From JAKALD01 sp963817785 (GTDB lineage: Bacteria; Pseudomonadota; Gammaproteobacteria; Burkholderiales; SG8-39), in assembly GCA_963817785.1 (NCBI GenBank), contig CAWFPL010000008.1:806001-870000 (forward strand): 64,000 bases of DNA, written 5' to 3'. Positions 43,180 through 51,195 of the stretch are shown piece after piece; within the stretch, counting starts at the first letter, position 1, and every line of letters starts with the position of its first letter. A program made the translations under genes and the position numbers. A model generated the notes under the pieces. That model made no database searches, was not told where the DNA came from, and worked only from the letters and a program-made list of their open reading frames with translations.

Positions 43180-44550
43180 CTACGCTTGCGCGGCGCCGGT
43201 CTCGATGAGCCGCGTGCTGCTCACCGCCGCGGCCAGCAGTGCGATGCCGGCGCCGATCCCGAGCGCCCAGATCGTGGCGCGCGCGCCGAACGCGCTGAAC
43301 ATCAGCGGCACCAGCGCAGCGCCGACGGTCTGGCCGACCAGCCGCGCCGTGCCCAGCATGCCGCCCGCCCCCCCGGAGCGCGACAGCGGCGCGGCGGTGA
43401 TGATGGCGCGGTTGTTGGGCGACTGGAACAGGCCGAAGCCGGCGCCGCACAGGGCCATGCGCCAGGCGATGTTCGCGTCGCCGGGGGAGGCCGGTAGCCA
43501 GGCGAGCAGCCCGAGGCCGGCCGCGAACAGCCCCAGGCCGAGCGCGCCGAGAATGCCCGCCGGATAGCGATCGGCGAGCCGGCCGGCGATCGGCGCCATC
43601 ACCGCCGCCGCCACCGGCCAGGGCGTGATCAGCAGGCCGGTCGCCACGGCGTCGCGGCCGAGCACGTCCTGGAAATAGAACGGAATCGAGACGTAGGCCA
43701 GCATCTGCGAGGCGAAGGAGCACACCGAGGTCGCGATCGACAGCGCGAACATCGGGATGCGCAGCAGGTCGACCGGCAGCAGGGGCGCCGCCTGCGGCAG
43801 CTGGCGCGCGACCAGCGCCACGCCCGAGAGCGCCGCGCCGGCGAAGGCGAGCGCCACGTAGAGCGTGCGCTCGCCGTGGCCGAGGCCGTCGACGGCGACC
43901 ACCAGCAGGCCGAAGAACAGCGCGTTCAGCAGCGCGCTCAGCACGTCGAAGCGCCGCGGCGAGCGGGGCATGCGCGGCAGCGAGCGCGCCGCGACCAGGG
44001 TCGCGATGCCGAACGGCACGTTGACCGCGAACAGCCACGGCCACGAGGCGACCTCCAGGATGCCGGCGGCGACCGTCGGACCCGCGGCCGCCGAAACCGC
44101 CACCACGAAGGCGATGATGCCGATGCCCCGGCCGAGCAGCCGCCGCGGATAGATGAAGCGCACCAGCGCGGCGTTGACGCTCAGCACCCCGGCCGCGCCC
44201 ACCCCCTGCACCAGCCGCGCCAGGGACAGCTCGAGGAGCGAATGCGACAGCGCGCAGCCGAGCGAGGCCGCGGTGAAGATCGCCAGCCCGGTGCGGTAGA
44301 TGCGGCGGTAGCCGATGATCTCGCCGAGCGAGGCGAGCGGCAGCAGCAGGACGGTGATGACGAGCTGATAGGCGTTCACCACCCAGACCGAGTCCGCCGG
44401 CGTGGCGTGCAGGTCGCTCGCGATGGTGGGCAGCGCCACGTTGGCGATCGCGCTGTCGAGCACCGACATGGTGATCGCGAGCCCGATGGCGAGCATCGCC
44501 CAGGCGCGCTGCGGCAGGGGGAGCCCGTCCGAGGCCTCCATGGCCACCAT
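43180..44550 (-). CDS. MFS drug transporter (DHA2/EmrB-QacA type)
   Basis: 456 residues, about 13-14 hydrophobic segments. It starts near MLAIGLAITMSVLDSAIANVALP (the LDxTIVNVALP motif of DHA2 antiporters), then VVNAYQLVITVLLLPLASLGEIIGYRRIY (landmark GEIIGYRR, loop 2-3), LVQGVGAAGVLSVNAAL (motif C-like) and GLLITPWPVAAAVMAPIAGRLADRY. The substrates are presumably lipophilic drugs. The in-frame start is uncertain between 44550 and 44541; neither has a good ribosome binding site. Confidence 0.87.
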   Translation of the reverse strand: MVAMEASDGLPLPQRAWAMLAIGLAITMSVLDSAIANVALPTIASDLHATPADSVWVVNAYQLVITVLLLPLASLGEIIGYRRIYRTGLAIFTAASLGCALSHSLLELSLARLVQGVGAAGVLSVNAALVRFIYPRRLLGRGIGIIAFVVAVSAAAGPTVAAGILEVASWPWLFAVNVPFGIATLVAARSLPRMPRSPRRFDVLSALLNALFFGLLVVAVDGLGHGERTLYVALAFAGAALSGVALVARQLPQAAPLLPVDLLRIPMFALSIATSVCSFASQMLAYVSIPFYFQDVLGRDAVATGLLITPWPVAAAVMAPIAGRLADRYPAGILGALGLGLFAAGLGLLAWLPASPGDANIAWRMALCGAGFGLFQSPNNRAIITAAPLSRSGGAGGMLGTARLVGQTVGAALVPLMFSAFGARATIWALGIGAGIALLAAAVSSTRLIETGAAQA

Positions 44551-44731
44551 TCTAAGAGCCGAATCGCCGCGCCGCGCCACACGTTCGAAAATAACGCGAC
44601 CCGTCCGCCGCCCAGGCAGAACCTCGCGCCGCGGGGGTGCTGATCGGGCAAGCCTGGGCGGGCGGCAGTGCGGGCGCAGCGAACCTCGCCGCGGGGTCCC
44701 CGGAAAGCTGGTTTTATGGGAAAATGGCTCC

Positions 44732-44962
44732 ATGAAGACTACCCTCGAGCTTCCCGACGCGCTGCTTCAGCGCATCAAGCTGCGCGCCGTCCACCGCAGG
44801 CGCAAGCTGAAGGACGAGATCGCCGCGCTCCTCGAGGCGGGGCTGGCGCACGCGCCGGCGCCCGAGGCCCCGCGCAAGCCGCCCAAGCCGGTGCGCCTGC
44901 GCGGCCGGCGGCCGCTTACGCTGCGCGAGATCGAATCCGCCATCGACGCGGGCCGCGAATAG
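44732..44962 (+). CDS. VapB-like antitoxin (ribbon-helix-helix)
   Basis: 76 residues. MKTTLELPDALLQRIKLRAV is an RHH-type DNA-binding strand-helix; the Pro/Arg-rich second half (APEAPRKPPKPVRLRGRRPL) would wrap the toxin. It stands 10 nt upstream of a PIN-domain gene, the usual VapBC order. Antitoxins of this type repress their own promoter. Confidence 0.8.
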   Translation: MKTTLELPDALLQRIKLRAVHRRRKLKDEIAALLEAGLAHAPAPEAPRKPPKPVRLRGRRPLTLREIESAIDAGRE

Positions 44963-44972
44963 GCCCGCGCGC

Positions 44973-45377
44973 ATGGTCGTCGTCGACACCAACGTCCTCG
45001 CGTACCTGCTTCTCGAAGGCGACCGCACGCCCCAGGCGCAGGCGCTGTACGCGCGCGACGCCGATTGGCGCAGCGAAGCCTTCCTGCTGGTCGAGTTCTC
45101 CAACATGCTCGCCACTTACGTTCGCGGCGGCAGACTGGATCCAGGCGCGGCGAAGGAGCTGCTGGCGGACGCGGAGCGAACCCTGGCCGGAACGGTCAAC
45201 CTGCCGAATTCGCGGGCGCTGGAGCTCGCGATGCAATACGGCGTGTCGGCCTACGACGCGCGCTTCCTCGCCGCGGCCCAAGGCCTGGGCGCGCGGCTGG
45301 TCACGGAAGACACGAAACTGCGGCAGGCAGCGCCCGCGCTGACGCAATCGCTCGCGCAGGCCGCCGGCGGGCCCTGA
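44973..45377 (+). CDS. VapC-like PIN-domain ribonuclease toxin
   Basis: 134 residues. The four acidic PIN residues are visible: Asp5 in VVVDTNVLAYLLL, the Glu of LVEFSNML (~residue 40), the Asp of SAYDARFLAAA (~94) and the Asp of TEDTKLRQ (~112). VapC toxins cut tRNA or rRNA. It is paired with the antitoxin just upstream and converges on the nuclease gene 4 nt after its stop. Confidence 0.85.
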   Translation: MVVVDTNVLAYLLLEGDRTPQAQALYARDADWRSEAFLLVEFSNMLATYVRGGRLDPGAAKELLADAERTLAGTVNLPNSRALELAMQYGVSAYDARFLAAAQGLGARLVTEDTKLRQAAPALTQSLAQAAGGP

Positions 45378-45381
45378 ACGA

Positions 45382-46230
45382 TCACCTGCGCGGACAGGCT
45401 GTCGAGGCGTAGGCCTCGTTGAGAAAGCGCGCGAGCCGAAGCCCGGCCAGCCCGAGCTGCCGATCGAGCACCGGAAGCGCCTTGGCGTAGTAGGCGTCGT
45501 CGACGACCCGGTCGGCCGGAAGCAGGCGCCACATCGCCCGGGCGACGGCGTGCGTCCCGGTCGCCCATTGCTCCGGGGTGCCGCCGTCCACGGGACCCTG
45601 CGCCGCGGGGCTGTGTAGCCAGCCGTGCTCGAGGCGGCTTACGTAGGCGCCCCAGCTCCAGGTGGTGGCGGTGATCAGGGTCTCGTCCCACAGCGCGTGG
45701 AAATTCGTGCGGAAGTGCGTCGTCCTGCAGCGGCGCGTGCACTTGAGCTCGTGGATGCGCACCATGACCCGGATGTCGTTGCCGCCGCGCTCGTCGCCGA
45801 CGGTGTGCAGGGGCTGGTGGATGTCGCCGACGAAGTGGACCGCGAAGCGCAGGGCGTCGCGCTTGAGCGCCTCGGTCGGTGCGCAGCGCAGCTCGCTTCG
45901 CAGGCGATCGAGCTCCGCGACCACGCAGTCGCCCCGCGCCGCGTCGGGCCGGCAGTCGCGCCGGGGATCGTAGGTCTTCGCCTCGAGCGGGATGTCGACG
46001 AAGTGCCAGTTGTACGTCTCGGGCCGCTGGTCGCGGATGTCGTCCGCCCAGCTCGCCTCGGAGGCGAGCGAGTGACCCTTTCCGAGCAGCTGCGTCACCA
46101 TCGCCGTCGCGGCCGGCGACAGGCGGCGCTGCGCGATCTCCACGATGATCGAATGGCCCTCCGGTCCCCAGGCCCACGCCTGGCCCCACGTGCACAGGCC
46201 CAGGATAAACATCAACGTCCGCGCGCGCAT
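45382..46230 (-). CDS. S1/P1-family nuclease, secreted
   Basis: 282 residues. After a signal peptide (MFILGLCTWGQAWA) the mature protein starts WGPEGHSIIVEIAQRRL; the amino-terminal Trp and the following His are zinc ligands in this family. Other ligands lie in ASWADDIR, FVGDIHQPLHTVGDERGGND and HALWDETLI. Members degrade single-stranded nucleic acids (and nucleotides) in the periplasm or outside. GGGGGAG precedes the ATG at 46230. Confidence 0.92.
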   Translation of the reverse strand: MRARTLMFILGLCTWGQAWAWGPEGHSIIVEIAQRRLSPAATAMVTQLLGKGHSLASEASWADDIRDQRPETYNWHFVDIPLEAKTYDPRRDCRPDAARGDCVVAELDRLRSELRCAPTEALKRDALRFAVHFVGDIHQPLHTVGDERGGNDIRVMVRIHELKCTRRCRTTHFRTNFHALWDETLITATTWSWGAYVSRLEHGWLHSPAAQGPVDGGTPEQWATGTHAVARAMWRLLPADRVVDDAYYAKALPVLDRQLGLAGLRLARFLNEAYASTACPRR

Positions 46231-46333
46231 CGCTCCCCCGAGGTCGGCCTGGAATCGGCGCCCCGAGGCTACACGATTTCGCTCGTCCTTTGAGTGCAGC
46301 GGGCCGCCGCGGAATGGGCTATCGTGCGCTTCC

Positions 46334-47257
46334 ATGCCCGCGATCATCCGCGTCACGAACCTTTCGAAAACCTACGCGACCGGGTTCCGCGCCCTCAAGA
46401 ACATCGACCTGGAGATCCGGCGCGGCGAGATCTTCGCGCTCCTCGGGCCCAACGGCGCCGGCAAGACGACGCTGATCGGCACCATCTGCGGGATCGTCAC
46501 GCCGAGCGAGGGCACCGTCCTGGTGGACGGCCACGACATCGTGCGCGAGTACCGCGCGGCGCGCTCGCTGATCGGCCTGGTGCCGCAGGAGCTGACCACC
46601 GACGCGTTCGAATCGGTGTGGGGCACCGTGTCCTTCAGCCGCGGCCTGTTCGGCAAGCCTCCCGACCCCGCGTACGTCGAGAAGGTGCTCAAAGACCTGT
46701 CCCTGTGGGACAAGAAGGACAACAAGATCGTCACCCTTTCGGGCGGCATGAAGCGGCGCCTGCTCATCGCCAAGGCGCTCTCGCACGAGCCGCGGGTGCT
46801 GTTCCTCGACGAGCCGACCGCAGGGGTCGACGTCGAGCTGCGGCGCGACATGTGGCAGCTGGTGCGCTCGCTCAGAGAAGGCGGGGTGACCATCATCCTG
46901 ACCACCCACTACATCGACGAAGCCGAGGAGATGGCCGACCGGATCGGGGTGATCCACAAGGGCGAGATCATCCTGGTGGAGGACAAGGCGGAGCTGATGC
47001 GCAAGCTCGGCAGGAAGCAGCTGACGCTGCACCTTCAGCATCCGCTCGAGCGCATCCCGCCCGCGCTGTCGGCCTACCCCTTGGAGCTCTCGAGCCAGGG
47101 CAGCGAGCTGGTCTACACCTACGACGAGGGCGACCGGGCCGGCATCACCGCGCTCCTCAAGGACCTGACCGGGGCGGGCATCCGGTTCAGGGACCTGCAC
47201 ACCACGCAAAGCTCGCTCGAGGACATCTTCGTCGGCCTGGTGAGCGAGCGGCCATGA
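46334..47257 (+). CDS. ABC-2 type exporter ATP-binding protein
   Basis: 307 residues. IIRVTNLSKTYATGFRALKNID opens the domain, with Walker A GPNGAGKTT (~residues 39-47), Q-loop VPQELTT, signature LSGGMKRRLLIAKAL, Walker B VLFLDEPTAGVDVE and H-loop TTHYIDEAEEMADR. The 80-residue C-terminal extension is typical of DrrA/NodI/CcmA-like exporters. It overlaps the permease gene by 4 nt. The substrate is unknown. Confidence 0.92.
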   Translation: MPAIIRVTNLSKTYATGFRALKNIDLEIRRGEIFALLGPNGAGKTTLIGTICGIVTPSEGTVLVDGHDIVREYRAARSLIGLVPQELTTDAFESVWGTVSFSRGLFGKPPDPAYVEKVLKDLSLWDKKDNKIVTLSGGMKRRLLIAKALSHEPRVLFLDEPTAGVDVELRRDMWQLVRSLREGGVTIILTTHYIDEAEEMADRIGVIHKGEIILVEDKAELMRKLGRKQLTLHLQHPLERIPPALSAYPLELSSQGSELVYTYDEGDRAGITALLKDLTGAGIRFRDLHTTQSSLEDIFVGLVSERP

Positions 47258-48015
47258 ACCTCTACGCGATCCGCGCGATCTACAAGTTCGAAATGGCGCG
47301 CACCCGGCGCACGCTAATGCAGAGCGTGGTCTCGCCGGTGATCTCGACCTCGCTGTACTTCGTCGTCTTCGGCGCGGCGATCGGCGGGCGCATTCAGCAG
47401 GTGGAGGGCGTGAGCTACGGCGCGTTCATCGTGCCGGGGCTGATCATGCTCTCGCTGCTCACGCAGAGCATCTCCAACGCCTCGTTCGCGATCTACTTTC
47501 CGAAGTTCACCGGGACCATCTACGAGCTGCTCTCGGCGCCGGTGTCCTACCTCGAGATCGTGCTGAGCTACGTCGGCGCGGCGGCGACCAAGTCGATGGT
47601 CCTCGGCCTGATCATCCTCGCGACCGCGGGGCTGTTCGTGCCGCTGCGCATCGAGCATCCGGCGTGGATGGTCCTGTTCCTGGTGCTCACCGCGGTGACC
47701 TTCAGCCTGTTCGGCTTCATCATCGGCATCTGGGCCGACGGCTTCGAGAAGCTGCAGCTCATCCCGCTGCTGTTCGTCACGCCGTTGACGTTCCTGGGCG
47801 GCAGCTTCTACTCGATCCACATGCTGCCGCCGTTCTGGCGCACCGTCACGCTCTTCAACCCCGTGGTCTACCTGATCAGCGGCTTCCGCTGGAGCTTCTA
47901 CGGGCTGGCCGACGTGAGCGTCGGCGTGAGCCTCGCCATGATCACGGCGTTCCTCGCGGCGTCGCTGGCGATCGTGGCGTGGATCTTCCGCACCGGCTAC
48001 CGCCTCAAAACCTGA
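47254..48015 (+). CDS. ABC-2 type exporter permease
   Basis: 253 residues with six hydrophobic segments, from SVVSPVISTSLYFVVFGAAIG to SLAIVAWIFRTGY. The ABC-2 block LIPLLFVTPLTFLGGSFYSI MLPPFWR (quoted with a break) and NPVVYLISGFRW are family hallmarks of the NodJ/YadH group. It is the membrane partner of the ATPase encoded just upstream. Confidence 0.92.
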   Translation: MNLYAIRAIYKFEMARTRRTLMQSVVSPVISTSLYFVVFGAAIGGRIQQVEGVSYGAFIVPGLIMLSLLTQSISNASFAIYFPKFTGTIYELLSAPVSYLEIVLSYVGAAATKSMVLGLIILATAGLFVPLRIEHPAWMVLFLVLTAVTFSLFGFIIGIWADGFEKLQLIPLLFVTPLTFLGGSFYSIHMLPPFWRTVTLFNPVVYLISGFRWSFYGLADVSVGVSLAMITAFLAASLAIVAWIFRTGYRLKT

Positions 48016-48038
48016 TCTGCAACATCGCCACGCCGGCC

Positions 48039-48728
48039 ATGTCGAACCCCCTGCCCGCCCTCTCCCTGCTCGAAACCCGCGTGCTCGGCACGCTCGCCGA
48101 GAAGGAGCGCACCGTCCCCGACACCTATCCGCTGACGCTCAACACCCTGGTCGCCGGCTGCAACCAGAAGACCAGCCGCGACCCGGTGATGCAGGCCACC
48201 GAGACCGAAGTCCGTGGGGCAATCGACAGCCTGAAGCGCTCGAACCTGGTGGTCGAATCGAGCGGCGGGCGCGTGGCGCGCTACGCCCACAACCTCGAGC
48301 GCGTGCTGCAGGTGCCGACCCAGTCCTCCGCCCTGCTCACCGCCCTCATGCTGCGCGGGGCCCAGACCGCGGGCGAGCTGCGCATCGCCTGCGAGCGGCT
48401 GCACCCCTTCGCCGACATCTCGGCGGTCGAAGGCTTTCTGAACGAGCTCGCGGCGCGGCCGGCGGGCGCCCTGGTCGTGGAGCTGCCGCGCCTTCCGGGC
48501 GCGCGCGAGAACCGCTGGGCGCACCTGCTGAGCGGCGAACCCTCTCAGGAAACGCCGGCGACCGAGACCAAGGCCGGCGGCGACGTTTCCCTCGGCGAGA
48601 TGGCGGCGCTCAAGGCGAACGTGGCGCGGCTCGAGGGGGAGATTGCGGAGCTGCGGGCGCTGGTGGGGCGGATCAGCGCGGAGCTCGGGATTCCTTCCGG
48701 GCGCGATGCGTCGAGCGGCGGCTCCTGA
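48039..48728 (+). CDS. DUF480 / YceH-family protein
   Basis: 229 residues. LSLLETRVLGTLAEKERTVPDTYPLTLN opens the first winged-helix-like domain (landmarks RVLGTLAEKE, PDTYPLTLN); CNQKTSRDPVMQ is the UPF0502 signature, and LLTALMLRGAQTAGELRIAC the second. A C-terminal coiled-coil segment (ALKANVARLEGEIAELRALVGRISAEL) closes the protein. The function is unknown; the fold suggests nucleic-acid binding. Confidence 0.92.
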   Translation: MSNPLPALSLLETRVLGTLAEKERTVPDTYPLTLNTLVAGCNQKTSRDPVMQATETEVRGAIDSLKRSNLVVESSGGRVARYAHNLERVLQVPTQSSALLTALMLRGAQTAGELRIACERLHPFADISAVEGFLNELAARPAGALVVELPRLPGARENRWAHLLSGEPSQETPATETKAGGDVSLGEMAALKANVARLEGEIAELRALVGRISAELGIPSGRDASSGGS

Positions 48729-48730
48729 GC

Positions 48731-48778
48731 TTGGCGGCGCGTACCTCCAGTATTACACTCATGCATATTCCGTATTAC
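48731..48778 (+). promoter_or_regulatory. Promoter and operator candidate of the second toxin-antitoxin pair
   Basis: -35-like TTGGCG (48731-48736) and -10-like TACACT (48754-48759) are 17 nt apart. Two direct TATTAC repeats (48751-48756 and 48773-48778) lie 22 nt apart, two helical turns, one overlapping the -10. This arrangement fits repression by a ribbon-helix-helix antitoxin. Confidence 0.45.
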
Positions 48779-48792
48779 GTCGGAGAGCCCGC

Positions 48793-49074
48793 ATGACCCT
48801 CACCGTGCGCCTGCCCCCGCGCGTCGAGCAGGAGCTGGCCGAATACTGCGTCAAGCGCCGCATTACCAAGAGCGAGGCCGTGAAGCAGGCACTCGAGGAG
48901 CTGCTCGCCGCCAATGCCGGGAAGCCGAGCGCCTACGACCTGGGCAAGGATCTGTTCGGGCCGCACACCGATGCGGCGCCCACCGGGGACAGCGCGCGCC
49001 ACAGCAAGCGCCTCCTGCGCGAGCATTTCCGCCCGAAGAAAGGCAGCAAGCGCAAGGCGCCGGCGGCGAAGTGA
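48793..49074 (+). CDS. Ribbon-helix-helix (CopG-type) antitoxin
   Basis: 93 residues. MTLTVRLPPRVEQELAEYCV is the RHH strand and helix 1, RRITKSEAVKQALEELLAAN helix 2. The C-terminal half is basic and probably contacts the toxin (KKGSKRKAPAAK). GGAGAGCCCGC precedes the ATG. The stop overlaps the toxin start in GTGA. Confidence 0.85.
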   Translation: MTLTVRLPPRVEQELAEYCVKRRITKSEAVKQALEELLAANAGKPSAYDLGKDLFGPHTDAAPTGDSARHSKRLLREHFRPKKGSKRKAPAAK

Positions 49075-49487
49075 ACGGCGCCATCGTCGATACCGGCTTT
49101 CTCATCCCGCTCTTCGACCCCAGCGACAAGCTGCGCGCCCCGGCGCGCGAGTTCCTCCAGAACAACCGGCATCCGCTCTTTACGGTGGCGCCGGTGATCG
49201 TCGAAACCTGCTTTTTCCTCGATCCCGACGGCAAGGCCAAGCTGCTCGAATGGGTTCAGCGCGGCGCCGTCGCGGTTGCGGAGGTGCCGACCTCCGCCTA
49301 CGCGGACCTGCGCGCCCTCATCCTCAAGTACGCGGATCGCGACCTCGACTTTGCCGACACGGCCATCGTCTGGCTCGCTGAAAGGATCGGCTGCCGGTCC
49401 CTCCTGACCGTGGATGTCAGCGACTTCAGCATCGTCCGCATGAGGAAGGGCAGGCGCTTCGAGCTGGTGAAGTGGTTCGAGCCTTGA
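49071..49487 (+). CDS. PIN-domain toxin
   Basis: 138 residues, GTG start. Acidic residues of the PIN site are Asp7 (AIVDTGFLIPLFD), the Glu of PVIVETCFFL (~45), Asp in DLDFADTAIVWLAE (~95) and Asp in LLTVDVSDFSI (~115). It is encoded directly after the RHH antitoxin with a 4-nt overlap. It is a VapC-like ribonuclease by family; the target is not known. Confidence 0.85.
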   Translation: MNGAIVDTGFLIPLFDPSDKLRAPAREFLQNNRHPLFTVAPVIVETCFFLDPDGKAKLLEWVQRGAVAVAEVPTSAYADLRALILKYADRDLDFADTAIVWLAERIGCRSLLTVDVSDFSIVRMRKGRRFELVKWFEP

Positions 49488-49539
49488 CGCGCCTCGGGTT
49501 CTGCGACAATCGCCCCACCTCCCCACACCCGGCGAGACC

Positions 49540-50646
49540 ATGGCGCTCAAACGACCCAAAGGCCCCCCCGGCACGCTGCTGGTGCTGGAGCACGACTCGA
49601 AGATCCTGAAGGGCAACCCGCTCGGCGACCCGCACGTGCGCAAGCTCGCGGTGTGGCTGCCGCCGCAGTACGAGCACGGCCCGGGCCGGCGCCGCTTCCC
49701 CGTGCTCTACGATCTGGTCGGCTTCACCGGCTCGGGCCTCGCGCACGCCAACTGGAAGCCCTTCGGCGACAACGTCCCGGAGCGGGCGGCGCGGCTCATC
49801 CACGAAGAGAAGATGGGACCGGCGATCATCGTCTTCCCGGACTGCTTCACCGCGCTCGGCGGCAACCAGTACCTGAACTCCTCCGCCATCGGCCGCTACG
49901 CCGACTACCTCACGCGCGAGATCATCCCCTTCGTCGACCGCGAGTTCCGCACGCTCGCGCGCCGCGAGCACCGCGGCTGCTTCGGCAAGTCCTCGGGCGG
50001 CTACGGCGCGATCGTCCACGGCATGAAGTACGCGCAGTACTGGGGCGCAGTCGCCGACCATTCCGGCGACGCGTACTTCGACTTCGTCTACTGGCACGAC
50101 TGGCCGAACACCCTCAACGAGCTGGCCAGGCACCGCGTGCCGCCGCGCAAGGCGGGCCCCTACGACGCGCGCCGCGAGTCGGGCCGCAAGGGCCTCGCTG
50201 AAGGGCTCGACGACGGGCGCATCGCGCGCTTCCTGGCCAAGGTGTGGAAGAAGGAGAAGCTCTCCATGGCCGAGGGCCACTGCATCATGAACCTGTGCAT
50301 GGCCGCCAGCTACGATCCCGATCCGAAGGCGCCGAACGGCTTTCGCGTGCCGTTCAACCTCGAGTCGGGCGAGCCGATCGAGCGGCGCTGGAGGAACTGG
50401 CTCGCGAACGACCCGATCCACCTGGTGGCGAAGTACCGGCGCAACCTCAAGTCGCTGCGCGGCATCTACATCGACTGCGGCTGGCGCGACCAGTATCACA
50501 TCCAGTACGGCTCGCGCATCCTGTCCAAGCGCCTCGCGGCCGCCGGCATCCGGCACCGCTACGAGGAATTCGACGACGACCACTCCGACATCGACTACCG
50601 GATGGACGTCAGCCTGCCTTTCCTCTACCGGGCGCTGTCGCGCTGA
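49540..50646 (+). CDS. Alpha/beta-hydrolase, putative esterase
   Basis: 368 residues. The nucleophile elbow is GCFGKSSGGYGAI (Ser in GKSSGGYG, ~residue 151), inside an esterase D/enterochelin-esterase-like fold: RKLAVWLPPQYEHGPGRRRFPVLYDLVGFTG at the start (landmarks LAVWLPPQYE, FPVLYDLVGF), and a late catalytic His in FDDDHSDIDYRMD. It has no signal peptide. The long insert between residues 190 and 260 is Arg/Lys-rich. The substrate is unknown. Confidence 0.85.
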   Translation: MALKRPKGPPGTLLVLEHDSKILKGNPLGDPHVRKLAVWLPPQYEHGPGRRRFPVLYDLVGFTGSGLAHANWKPFGDNVPERAARLIHEEKMGPAIIVFPDCFTALGGNQYLNSSAIGRYADYLTREIIPFVDREFRTLARREHRGCFGKSSGGYGAIVHGMKYAQYWGAVADHSGDAYFDFVYWHDWPNTLNELARHRVPPRKAGPYDARRESGRKGLAEGLDDGRIARFLAKVWKKEKLSMAEGHCIMNLCMAASYDPDPKAPNGFRVPFNLESGEPIERRWRNWLANDPIHLVAKYRRNLKSLRGIYIDCGWRDQYHIQYGSRILSKRLAAAGIRHRYEEFDDDHSDIDYRMDVSLPFLYRALSR

Positions 50647-50942
50647 GGCGCGTGCCGCGCGGCGCTGTCGTGTGCGCCGCGATGCCGGCGCGTCTGGGCG
50701 TAGCTCGCCTGCGAGTGATCCTGGCCCTCGGTGCTCATGCGGTCTTCGGCGCGCTGCAGGCCCTGGTCGCGATCCTGCGCGAAGCGCCCGTTCGAGTTCT
50801 CGTACGCGGAGCCGTTCGAGCCCGGCCCGACGGGAGAGCCGTGAGTGAAGCCGCCGGCTCCTTCGGGTCCGCGCGCGTTCGCGCCGGCGCTGAACGCCAC
50901 AGCAGCCGATGCGCACAAGAGCAGAAGAGTCGATTTACGCAT
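50625..50942 (-). CDS. Small secreted hypothetical protein
   Basis: 105 residues with a clear signal peptide (MRKSTLLLLCASAAVAFSAGANA). The mature part is short, hydrophilic and Gly/Ser/Arg/His-rich (GSPVGPGSNGSAYENSNGRF). GGAGG 5 nt before the ATG fixes the start. The 3' end overlaps the convergent esterase gene by 22 nt. No family recognised; small exported proteins of this composition are common in betaproteobacteria. Confidence 0.72.
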   Translation of the reverse strand: MRKSTLLLLCASAAVAFSAGANARGPEGAGGFTHGSPVGPGSNGSAYENSNGRFAQDRDQGLQRAEDRMSTEGQDHSQASYAQTRRHRGAHDSAARHAPQRDSAR

Positions 50943-51044
50943 GATTGCCTCCGTTGGTTGCAATCCTGAGCACTCAATCTAGCGCAAACGCCGGGCCTCA
51001 AGGAACGCACTGAAGCGTAAAAGTCGTATCCGTTTGTAAACGTG

Positions 51045-51062
51045 TGTCGCGAAAATGCGACA
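51045..51062. other. Small inverted repeat in the divergent region upstream of the intron
   Basis: TGTCGC-GAAAAT-GCGACA (6-bp perfect arms). It lies in the 175-nt region (50943-51117) between the secreted-protein gene and the intron, which must hold the promoter of that gene and, before the intron arrived, probably of the poly-glycine gene. No clear -35/-10 pair was assigned. Confidence 0.35.
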
Positions 51063-51117
51063 GTTTTCACGCCGTGCGTACGGCGCTAGCATTTCGCGCG
51101 GGGAATCGGACAAGCGA

Positions 51118-51190
51118 GTCGGAGTAGGAATCATGGTTACCCATAACCCCCTCCACAGATCCGGACGAGCGGCTTTCCCGCATCCGGCTC
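51118..51190 (-). ncRNA. Group II intron domains V and VI (candidate)
   Basis: 51190-51156 on the reverse strand (start GAGCCGGATGCGGGAAAG) folds as a 34-35-nt hairpin with CCGGA/TCCGG and GCGG/CCGC stems around a GAAA-type loop and a short 3' bulge, as domain V does. The catalytic-triad position has a G opposite A in my pairing, which is unusual. 51155-51118 folds as domain VI with a bulged A in CCTACTCC, 8 nt before the 3' end. Confidence 0.7.
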
Positions 51191-51195
51191 TTGCC

